From Acidobacteria bacterium Ga0077534 (lineage in GTDB: Bacteria; Acidobacteriota; Blastocatellia; Pyrinomonadales; Pyrinomonadaceae): DNA of 64,000 nucleotides. Numbering within the stretch: the stretch's first letter is position 1; every line of letters starts with the position of its first letter. The stretch lies in assembly GCA_001464455.1 (NCBI GenBank), contig LNEI01000018.1, positions 1-64,000 of the forward strand, in the 5' to 3' direction. Made by a program: the position numbers and the translations under genes. The notes under the pieces were generated by a model, which worked only from the letters and a program-made list of their open reading frames with translations, did not search any database and had not been told where the DNA came from. This document shows positions 54,924 through 62,100 of this stretch, one piece after another.

Positions 54924-56255
54924 TTATCCGAGAGCAGCGACGAGTTGGTCGATCTGGCTCCGACTGTTTGTTTCGGTCACCGCAACAAGTAGATCGTTGT
55001 CGTGCCCCGAAAAATACTTCGACAATGCAATGCCTCCGACGACCCCGCCCTCAGTCCTTACTTTCTCGAGTGTTTCGACAGCTGAGCCGGGCCCTCGAAC
55101 TACAAATTCATTAAAGGTCGGTGCCGAAAATGGTATTGAAAAGCCGTCGATCGCCGCGATCTTCTTCTTGGCGTAGGCGGCCTTTTGGGCATTCTGCTCA
55201 GCGACTTCCTGCAGGCCTTTCTTACCCATCGTTTCCATATAAATGGTCGCTGCAAGGGCTATCAAGCCTTGATTGGTGCAGATATTCGATGTCGCTTTCT
55301 CGCGTCGGATGTGCTGCTCGCGAGTCGAAAGCGTGAGGACGAAGCCGCGATTTCCGTTCTTGTCATACGCCACCCCGCAAAGCCTTCCAGGCATGTTGCG
55401 CACGTACTTTTCCTGCGTTGCGAATAACCCAAGATGCGGCCCGCCGAAGCTCATCGGAATGCCCCACGACTGCCCTTCGCCCACGACGATATCCGCACCA
55501 CAGGCACCGGGCGACTTTAGGAGCCCAAACGATATAGCTTCTGTGACAACAACTATGAACAACGCCCCGACGGCATGGGCCGCATCGGCAAGGCGTTCGA
55601 GATTTTCAATACAACCGAAAAAGTTTGGCGACTGAACCACCAAAGCCGCGGTCTTGTCGTCGAGCGTTGAAAGGTCTGCCACTCGGCCCGTCGTTTGGTC
55701 AAAATCAGCGGTAACGATCTCAAGGTCACCGTGCTGCGTATACGTAGCTGCAACTTCGCGATACTGCGGATGAACCGAATTCGCGACCACGATCTTATCG
55801 CGGCGCGTAACCCGCTGTGCCATCAAGTAAGCTTCGGCCATTGCGGTCGACCCGTCGTACATCGACGCATTCGCGACCTCCATGCCAGTCAACTGACATA
55901 CCAGGGTTTGGAATTCGAAGATGTATTGCAGGGTTCCCTGTGAGATCTCCGGCTGGTACGGCGTGTACGAGGTAAAGAACTCACTACGTTGGATCAGATG
56001 ATCGACGACAGTCGGCGAGTAATGCGAGTAAACTCCGCCCCCCAGAAACGAAGGTTTGGTCGCTGCCGTATTTTTTGCCGCCATCACCTCCATCGCCGCG
56101 ATCACTTCCGGCTCGGCGAGCGGATCTGTGACATTTAGCTGCCGGCCAAGCTGGACCTCGGTCGGGATCGAACGAAAAAGCTCGGCTGCGTTCGAAAGGC
56201 CGACCTCAGCCAGCATTTCTTCGCGTTCTTCAGGTGAATTAGGTATATATCGCAT
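54924..56255 (-). CDS. gcvPA: Glycine dehydrogenase (decarboxylating) subunit 1
   Basis: 443 residues from ATG 56255 (MRYIPNSPEERE, the family start); the in-frame ATG at 56297 adds a non-conserved leader. Typical segments include FLGGGVYSHYSPTVV, SQGTLQYIFEFQTLVCQLTGMEVANASMYDGSTAMAE (split over about 105-145), and the C-terminal GPGSAVETLEKV. It contains no PLP lysine, as expected for subunit 1. Forms the P protein with GcvPB. Confidence 0.95.
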   Translation of the reverse strand: MRYIPNSPEEREEMLAEVGLSNAAELFRSIPTEVQLGRQLNVTDPLAEPEVIAAMEVMAAKNTAATKPSFLGGGVYSHYSPTVVDHLIQRSEFFTSYTPYQPEISQGTLQYIFEFQTLVCQLTGMEVANASMYDGSTAMAEAYLMAQRVTRRDKIVVANSVHPQYREVAATYTQHGDLEIVTADFDQTTGRVADLSTLDDKTAALVVQSPNFFGCIENLERLADAAHAVGALFIVVVTEAISFGLLKSPGACGADIVVGEGQSWGIPMSFGGPHLGLFATQEKYVRNMPGRLCGVAYDKNGNRGFVLTLSTREQHIRREKATSNICTNQGLIALAATIYMETMGKKGLQEVAEQNAQKAAYAKKKIAAIDGFSIPFSAPTFNEFVVRGPGSAVETLEKVRTEGGVVGGIALSKYFSGHDNDLLVAVTETNSRSQIDQLVAALG

Positions 56256-56299
56256 CTCAATTACTAAAAGACAATGATAACAAAACGCAGGAGCCAAAT

Positions 56300-56327
56300 G
56301 AAAAGCCGCATCGTGTCCGACGCGGCT
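56300..56327 (-). terminator. Hairpin after the DUF4412-like gene
   Basis: AGCCGC pairs with GCGGCT around a 12-nt loop; on the minus strand TTTTCATTT follows. Moderate terminator between the DUF4412-like gene and gcvPA. Confidence 0.55.
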
Positions 56328-56352
56328 AAATAGTTGGAAATATTCACCGAGG

Positions 56353-57660
56353 CTATTTTACTGCCGGTAATATTGCCGCAGCCGCCATGGATAGAACTCC
56401 TTCCGCCGCACGCGCAACGTCAGATTCGGTCTTCGAAGAGACTTTATTCTTCATGACCGACTTCGAATCGGCGACCTTTATGAGATTGAAATTAAACTCG
56501 GCATCGTATTTCGAAACCGAAGATGTGTCGGCCCCAGTAACCCTGCCAAACATTCCGCCGATCTTCCCTGCCGTCGATTGCTTCAACTTCGAGAATTCTC
56601 CGGTGACGATGTAGTCACAGCCTGCGGATCTCGCTTCAGCCTCATTCGAGACGGACACAGCCTCAATATTCCCGGCGGTCAGTTGGCGGGCGAGAAAAGC
56701 TTGCATGTTAGCCGCCGAGACGTTGTCGCCCTTGTTACCGGGAGCCAGCACGCCGATCCGTATCATTCCGGGCTTCTTTTCGCTCGAGGCAGTCGGTTCA
56801 GGTTTTTGAATTGGCGACGAACTTGTCGGACGGTCCTCGCGATCGTTTTGAGCTGCCAGGATCGAAGCCATATCCGGGCGGCCGTATAGATCATTTGAGT
56901 CGCTAACAGCCGTATAACCCGGCGGTATATCGAAAAGAGAGTCGGCAAGTGTCGCCCGACTGAACTCAAGCGTCTGTAGCGTCTGGCTAAAGGTCGAACC
57001 CCCGCTGAGGTCTGTTATCGTCTGAGTGAATTCCAAAGCAAACCCGAGCCGCCCGCTCCCTGTTTGTTTTACTATGGTTCGATCCGTGCATCCTCTCCTT
57101 TCGTCGCGCATCGGCATCGGATCCCGCTGCGTCAGTTCGACCGGGCAGGCAAAAGCAGGCAGATCAACGTACCAGCCATCGACCTCAAACTTCATATTGC
57201 TCTTCGAACACGCGTCTGGCGAAGACTGCGAGGTCATCGATGTTTTGATCCGTCGGGCTGTCAGCCCGAACATCTGCTTTCGCTCGCCGGTGTCGGTTAT
57301 CGAGCTCGTCATCGTTATCGTACCGCCTCTTCGCTCCTTTGCCGGAGCAGGAGTCGGTCGAGGACCTGCTGACGCTGGCGTATCATCCGCCGTAGCAAAA
57401 GGTTCAATGAAGTAGGACTTCTTCTTGTCATTCACCTTTAGGCTCCGCTTGAGATCGCACTGCTCAATGTCCACAACATCGGCTCCCATGCCCATAATGC
57501 CGCCGTTTTCCGTTCTCTTTCGCGAGCCTTTCACATAAACAGTCGACTCCATCTTTTGACCGCCCATGTCGGTCACCTGCCTGATCTTATAATTTTGGGC
57601 CGATGCGTTTAGCGCAGGAACCACGAGCATCGCACAGAATAAAACAAGGATACTTTTCAT
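56353..57660 (-). CDS. Exported protein with DUF4412-like N-terminus
   Basis: 435 residues with a signal peptide (1-21). The N-terminal half resembles DUF4412-type proteins (KMESTVYVKGSRKRTENG, a lipid-sensing-like LolA fold), and the C-terminal ~150 residues (GMIRIGVLAPGNKGDN, GCDYIVTGEFSKLKQ) resemble a CsgG-like segment. A poorly charged linker joins them. Lies between gcvH and gcvPA but is bounded by two terminators, so it is an independent unit. Confidence 0.65.
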   Translation of the reverse strand: MKSILVLFCAMLVVPALNASAQNYKIRQVTDMGGQKMESTVYVKGSRKRTENGGIMGMGADVVDIEQCDLKRSLKVNDKKKSYFIEPFATADDTPASAGPRPTPAPAKERRGGTITMTSSITDTGERKQMFGLTARRIKTSMTSQSSPDACSKSNMKFEVDGWYVDLPAFACPVELTQRDPMPMRDERRGCTDRTIVKQTGSGRLGFALEFTQTITDLSGGSTFSQTLQTLEFSRATLADSLFDIPPGYTAVSDSNDLYGRPDMASILAAQNDREDRPTSSSPIQKPEPTASSEKKPGMIRIGVLAPGNKGDNVSAANMQAFLARQLTAGNIEAVSVSNEAEARSAGCDYIVTGEFSKLKQSTAGKIGGMFGRVTGADTSSVSKYDAEFNFNLIKVADSKSVMKNKVSSKTESDVARAAEGVLSMAAAAILPAVK

Positions 57661-57716
57661 AATGGATCTATCCTCCTTGATAATTACCTACCAACCTATC
57701 ATTTGGGAACACTCGG

Positions 57717-57752
57717 AATAAAAATGAGGCTGCGGGGGCAAACCCGAGCCTC
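57717..57752 (-). terminator. Rho-independent terminator after gcvH
   Basis: Minus strand GAGGCTCGGG pairs with CCCG-AGCCTC and is followed by ATTTTTATT. Ends the gcvT-gcvH unit. Confidence 0.75.
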
Positions 57753-57800
57753 ACACCAAAATCCGGATCGCCGAACCTGGAATTATATGGAACCTTTAGA

Positions 57801-58190
57801 TCAAGCGCTGGCTTCGAGGTATTCCTCGTACTCCGCGGCGGATAACATTGCATCGGCATCACCCGGGTTGTCCATCTTGACCTTGATCATCCAGCCAGCC
57901 TCATACGGATCGTTGTTGACCGCTTCCGGCGTATCGTTCAGGCCATCGTTGACCTCCGCGATCTCGCCCGCGATCGGTGTAAAGACCTCAGAGACCGCTT
58001 TAACGGACTCGACCGAGCCGAAAGCCTCATGTGCGTTCAACTTATCACCGACCCGCGGCATGTCAATGTAAACGACATCACCCAGCGAGTGCTGTGCGTA
58101 GTCCGTAATGCCGATAGTTGCAACGTCGCCAGACACCGCGACCCATTCGTGGTCTTTGCTATAACGTAGGTTTTCAGGAATGTTTGACAT
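57801..58190 (-). CDS. gcvH: Glycine cleavage system H protein
   Basis: 129 residues, the normal length. The lipoyl-lysine lies in HEAFGSVESVKAVSE; DYAQHSLGDVVYIDMP and the C-terminal AEYEEYLEA are diagnostic. It shuttles the aminomethyl group among P, T and L proteins. Immediately downstream of gcvT, with a gap of 32 bp. Confidence 0.97.
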   Translation of the reverse strand: MSNIPENLRYSKDHEWVAVSGDVATIGITDYAQHSLGDVVYIDMPRVGDKLNAHEAFGSVESVKAVSEVFTPIAGEIAEVNDGLNDTPEAVNNDPYEAGWMIKVKMDNPGDADAMLSAAEYEEYLEASA

Positions 58191-58222
58191 ATTATCCGAT
58201 CAAGGTCCGTCCAAATAGAATT

Positions 58223-59341
58223 TTATTTTTGCCGCTTATAAAACGGAGTCGGCACCACCTGTGCGCTCAAATACTTTCCGCGAACTTCAATTTTAATTTC
58301 TTGCCCCACATTTGCAAACTGCGGCGGCAAAAACGCGAGACCGATGTTCTTTTTTAAGTATGGAGCAGGGCTTCCGCTGGTGACGACACCAACTTTCTCG
58401 CCGTTCACGTATACAGCGTAACCGTCTCGTGCTATCCCGGGTTCGGTCATCTCAAACCCGGCGATCTTTCGAGCAACGCCCGTTTCCTTCTGCCTGATAA
58501 GGGCGTCACAGCCGTTAAAATCTCCCTTCTTAAGCTTCGTTATCCAGCCCAAGCCGGCTTCGTAGGGCGTGATGTCATCGCCGAGTTCGTGTCCGTAAAG
58601 CGACATCGCGGATTCGAGTCTTAGCGTGTTACGAGCAGCCAGACCACATGGCAAGATACCATCAGGATCGCCAAATTTACCGTGCTCGAGAAGCCGATCC
58701 CATATCTGCACGGCATATTCAGGGGCAGCGTAGACCTCGAATCCATCTTCACCGGTATAGCCCGTTCTCGAGATGATCGCCTTGACCCCATCGACCATGC
58801 CTTCCGTGAAATAGTAATACTTGAGATCAGTGATGTCAGGCTCGGTCAGAGGCTGCAGGATCGCAAGAGCATCGGGCCCCTGGATCGCGATCTGACAAAA
58901 CTCCGAGCTTGCGTTCCGTAGTTCGACCTGATCACTGTCGCTCTTATTCGACGAGATCCAATCCCAGTCCTTCTCGGTCGTTCCCGCATTTACGACTAAA
59001 AACAACCTCTCCGGGCCAAAGCGATAAACCAAGAGGTCATCGACAACGCCGCCGTTTTCATTCGTCAGGGCCGAATAATGAGCCTGGCCGTCAACGAGCT
59101 TCGTAACGTCATTTGTTGTCAGTCGATTTACAAATGCGATCGCATCCGGCCCTTCGACCCAGATCTCGCCCATGTGCGAAACGTCAAAGAGGCCGCTTCG
59201 GTTTCGGCATCGCAGATGTTCTTCGATCACGCCGGCCGGATACTGGACCGGCATGTCCCAGCCGCCAAAATCGACCATCCGTCCGCCAAGTTCGCGGTGC
59301 CGCTCATTTAACGGAGTTTTCTTAAGATCCTCATTACCCAT
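58223..59341 (-). CDS. gcvT: Aminomethyltransferase (glycine cleavage T protein)
   Basis: 372 residues. GcvT signatures: FDVSHMGEIWVEGPDA, GGVVDDLLVYR, ISRTGYTGEDGFEVY and the Asp-rich CGLAARNTLRLE. It releases ammonia and forms methylene-tetrahydrofolate. First gene of the cluster; no glycine riboswitch fits in the ~70 bp ahead of it. Confidence 0.96.
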   Translation of the reverse strand: MGNEDLKKTPLNERHRELGGRMVDFGGWDMPVQYPAGVIEEHLRCRNRSGLFDVSHMGEIWVEGPDAIAFVNRLTTNDVTKLVDGQAHYSALTNENGGVVDDLLVYRFGPERLFLVVNAGTTEKDWDWISSNKSDSDQVELRNASSEFCQIAIQGPDALAILQPLTEPDITDLKYYYFTEGMVDGVKAIISRTGYTGEDGFEVYAAPEYAVQIWDRLLEHGKFGDPDGILPCGLAARNTLRLESAMSLYGHELGDDITPYEAGLGWITKLKKGDFNGCDALIRQKETGVARKIAGFEMTEPGIARDGYAVYVNGEKVGVVTSGSPAPYLKKNIGLAFLPPQFANVGQEIKIEVRGKYLSAQVVPTPFYKRQK

Positions 59342-59411
59342 ATGGTGAGTTTAGTTTAACGGGTTTTTGGTCGGCAACCCGGTGCTGAAGAATATTGTCG
59401 CGGCCGGGTCG

Positions 59412-60455
59412 TTAATTAAGCAAAGTGCCCGTTATTCCGCACGGAACAGCAAAGACACTATCATTTGTCGCAACGATCATCTCGCCCTTTCGGTTAAAGC
59501 AGATGCCGACAACGTTATTCCCTGCGACAAAATGCTCACACGAGCGAGCGTTTGGCGTGATCTTCACCACGCCATGACGGCCTTGATAACACGCCGCTAT
59601 GTACAAATTCCCTGCCTTGTCGAAAGCAAGGCCTTGTGGCCGGCCGAGACCGCGGAAATACTTCTCGTCAAAACCCTCGGCATCGATCGCATGGACCGCA
59701 TCGTGGCTCGCAAGTCCCGGAGCGGTCATAAAAAGCCTGCCATCCGGGCCAAACGCCAGATGATAAGCAGCGACCGAGGCCTCCATGACGGTGAAGGTCT
59801 CGACCTCGCCGACATCGACAACGCGATAGATGGTTCCCGCACGGTCGCCGACATACATTCGCCCTGATCTGTCAAAAGCAATGCCTGTGGCGATCCCGAG
59901 TCCGGTCGCGTGAACGGTAGCCGTTCCGTCTCGCCCAACCGCATATATCTCACCCTGCGCTCGATTGCTGACGAACATCTGCCCGTCGCTGTCGAAAGCG
60001 ATCCCGGTCGGATTTAAGACAGCCTCCGGCATTTCGTCCAGATAGCCGTCTGGTTCCAGCCGAAAGAGGGTCACAGGCAAGTGCTGTCCGCGTGAGCCTG
60101 AACGGGTGAGTATCAGTGCATCGTCCGAAGGATCCACCGCCGGATTAGCCACGATGTGCATCCCGTCGATCAATTTGCGCCCGATAGTTATGTCAAAGAT
60201 ATTGCTAGTTACGCCGTGGCTTTCCAGATGTACGGGCGTTCGCTTCTCGGTCGACTCTGCACCCGCAACTTCGTTTGGAACGATCGCGATCACACGGTTC
60301 ACTGAGGCCGCTACAATGCGGCACTGCATTCCCTCGACGTACACGCCATCCGCCGAACGCGGATCGATCCTGAATTCTTCGCACGTGATCGCGATCTCGC
60401 CGCCAGGGATCGCATACGCGGGTTCGACCGCAATGATCTTCGGTGAATTTGCCAT
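59412..60455 (-). CDS. IPT/TIG plus NHL/SMP-30-like propeller protein
   Basis: 347 residues without a signal peptide. The first ~90 residues look like an IPT/TIG domain (IIAVEPAYAIPGGEIAI, VHLESHGVTSNIFDI), followed by NHL-like blades with GIAFDSDGQMFVSN, GIAFDRSGRMYVGD and GLAFDKAGNLYIA. Such proteins often bind carbohydrate or protein; no catalytic residue is assigned. Runs toward gcvT on the same strand and may be cotranscribed. Confidence 0.75.
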   Translation of the reverse strand: MANSPKIIAVEPAYAIPGGEIAITCEEFRIDPRSADGVYVEGMQCRIVAASVNRVIAIVPNEVAGAESTEKRTPVHLESHGVTSNIFDITIGRKLIDGMHIVANPAVDPSDDALILTRSGSRGQHLPVTLFRLEPDGYLDEMPEAVLNPTGIAFDSDGQMFVSNRAQGEIYAVGRDGTATVHATGLGIATGIAFDRSGRMYVGDRAGTIYRVVDVGEVETFTVMEASVAAYHLAFGPDGRLFMTAPGLASHDAVHAIDAEGFDEKYFRGLGRPQGLAFDKAGNLYIAACYQGRHGVVKITPNARSCEHFVAGNNVVGICFNRKGEMIVATNDSVFAVPCGITGTLLN

Positions 60456-60555
60456 TAGCTTTACAGTTTACGGATTGCTCTTTGCCGTGTCGAATTGCGG
60501 AAAATATCCGGCAAACACGGGCAAATAATTAAATACTATTCGCACAAAAAAATCG

Positions 60556-60585
60556 TTGACCTGCCGCGTTAATAAAAGATAAACT
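60556..60585 (+). promoter_or_regulatory. Candidate promoter of pilT
   Basis: TTGACC (60556-60561), 18-bp spacer, TAAACT (60580-60585). Transcription would begin near 60592, that is, at the start of the structured leader. Confidence 0.5.
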
Positions 60586-60586
60586 C

Positions 60587-60668
60587 AGTTTAGACTTTTC
60601 CGGCCGAAAGGCGCCTGGCAACCCGTCCACGCTTAAACCCTCGGCCAGCCCCTTGTAGCATCTAAACT
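60587..60668 (+). promoter_or_regulatory. Structured leader of pilT, riboswitch-like, class unknown
   Basis: Eight bases at 60587-60594 (AGTTTAGA) pair perfectly with 60661-60668 (TCTAAACT), directly ahead of the ATG at 60669. Inside, GGCCGA (60602-60607) pairs with TCGGCC (60641-60646), enclosing a GC-rich loop with GGCGCCTGGCAACCC. If transcription starts near 60590, nearly the entire leader is this fold. I could not match it to any riboswitch consensus I know. Confidence 0.45.
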
Positions 60669-61820
60669 ATGCCAACCCGAATCGACGATCTTCTACGAAT
60701 GGCCATGAGTTTTGGCGCTTCTGACTTGCATCTGCGAGCGGGTTCTTATCCTGTTATTCGTGTCACGGGCGAGCTAAAGCCCCTTTCGGGCGTCAGCCGA
60801 ATGACGCAGGACGAGACGTTGGAAATGGCTTTTTCGATGATGTCCAATCGTCAAAAGCAGCATTTCAAGGAGGCTTACGAGGTTGACATCGGCTACGGCG
60901 TTCCGGGCTTAGGCCGTTTCCGCGTAAATATTTTCCAGCAGCGAAACTCGATCGGCATCGTCGCCCGCGTTATTTCGGATACCGTCAAGAGCTTTGCCGA
61001 ATTGGGGCTGCCACCGATCCTGACGACGATCGCGGAAGAAAATCGTGGGCTCATTTTGGTAACGGGTACGACAGGTTCTGGTAAATCGACCACTCTGTCT
61101 GCGATCGTTGACCACATAAACCAGACCCGAAATTGCCACATCGTCACGATCGAAGACCCGATCGAATTCCTTCACAAGGATAAAAAATCTTTCGTCACTC
61201 AGCGCGAAGTCGACGTAGATACGCGAAATTTCGCAGAGGCTCTCCGAGGTTCGCTTCGTCAGGACCCGGATGTGATCCTCGTCGGCGAAATGCGCGATCT
61301 CGAGACCATCGAGACAGCACTGGTTGCTGCGGAAACGGGGCACCTCGTTCTTTCGACACTTCATACGCTGGACGCTCCCGAGACGCTGACTCGTATCATT
61401 TCCGCATTTCCGCCGTATCAGCAAAAATCGATCAGGATCCAGCTTGGCGGCTTGCTCAAGGCAGTTGTTTCTCAGCGCCTGATGAAGTCGGCAAAGGGCA
61501 GCAGCCGCATTCCGGCGGTCGAAGTGCTTCGCTCGACGCCTCTTATTCGCGATTACATTCTTCACGAAGACAAAACCGCCTCTATTCGCGATGCTATCGG
61601 CGCCGGAACGTCGCAGTATGGCATGCAGACCTTTGACCAGTCGCTGTTTTATCTCTATCAATCGGGGCTCGTAAAACTAGATGAAGCCCTGCGCGGATCG
61701 ACCAATCCGGACGAATTCCGCCTGCGTCTCGCCGGCATCCAGAATACAACGGCAAGCTCACGCGAAGAGATGGAGAAAATGAGTGGTGTCGGCACCGTGT
61801 CCGAATACATCCAGCGATGA
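60669..61820 (+). CDS. pilT: Type IV pilus retraction ATPase PilT
   Basis: 383 residues. Walker A in GTTGSGKST (about residue 135), Asp box (VTIEDPIE), Walker B (VILVGEMRDLET) and His box (LVLSTLHTLDA), plus the retraction-specific AIRAS-like C-terminal motif (KTASIRDAI, GMQTFDQSL). Hexameric ATPase that powers pilus retraction and twitching motility. A short, structured leader precedes it. No pilB or pilC is nearby, as is common for pilT. Confidence 0.96.
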   Translation: MPTRIDDLLRMAMSFGASDLHLRAGSYPVIRVTGELKPLSGVSRMTQDETLEMAFSMMSNRQKQHFKEAYEVDIGYGVPGLGRFRVNIFQQRNSIGIVARVISDTVKSFAELGLPPILTTIAEENRGLILVTGTTGSGKSTTLSAIVDHINQTRNCHIVTIEDPIEFLHKDKKSFVTQREVDVDTRNFAEALRGSLRQDPDVILVGEMRDLETIETALVAAETGHLVLSTLHTLDAPETLTRIISAFPPYQQKSIRIQLGGLLKAVVSQRLMKSAKGSSRIPAVEVLRSTPLIRDYILHEDKTASIRDAIGAGTSQYGMQTFDQSLFYLYQSGLVKLDEALRGSTNPDEFRLRLAGIQNTTASSREEMEKMSGVGTVSEYIQR

Positions 61821-61896
61821 CCGATTCGCAACGCGACCAGTAAGCATCCGTTCTCACAAATTGTTTATTTTTCAGGGCTTTTCGGCGTCGTCGACC

Positions 61897-61926
61897 TTGA
61901 CACGGACGCTGTTTCCCGTGTATTTT
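61897..61926 (+). promoter_or_regulatory. Candidate promoter of rpsA
   Basis: TTGACA (61897-61902), 18-bp spacer, TATTTT (61921-61926). A second possibility is TTGAAA-17-TATTAG (62063-62091), which would leave almost no leader. Confidence 0.45.
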
Positions 61927-62100
61927 TGTCTATTACCTCAGTGAGCGGACCGACGGGTATTTCCGGCAATTATCGTTGCACAGCCTTGTATCTGCTTTTG
62001 GGATCGCGGCAGCAAGTTACGATAGTTGCCTTCGGTACGTTTCGCTCAATGCGGTAAATTGTTGAAAACAAAGTAAATTAAGGATATTAGACACGCGTAA

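Noticed and set aside
59342-59411. Glycine riboswitch before gcvT
   Set aside because: Only ~70 bp separate gcvT from the preceding gene, too little for a tandem glycine riboswitch, and no core is seen.
60909-61661. 250-residue ORF antisense to pilT
   Set aside because: A shadow of a strongly coding conserved gene.
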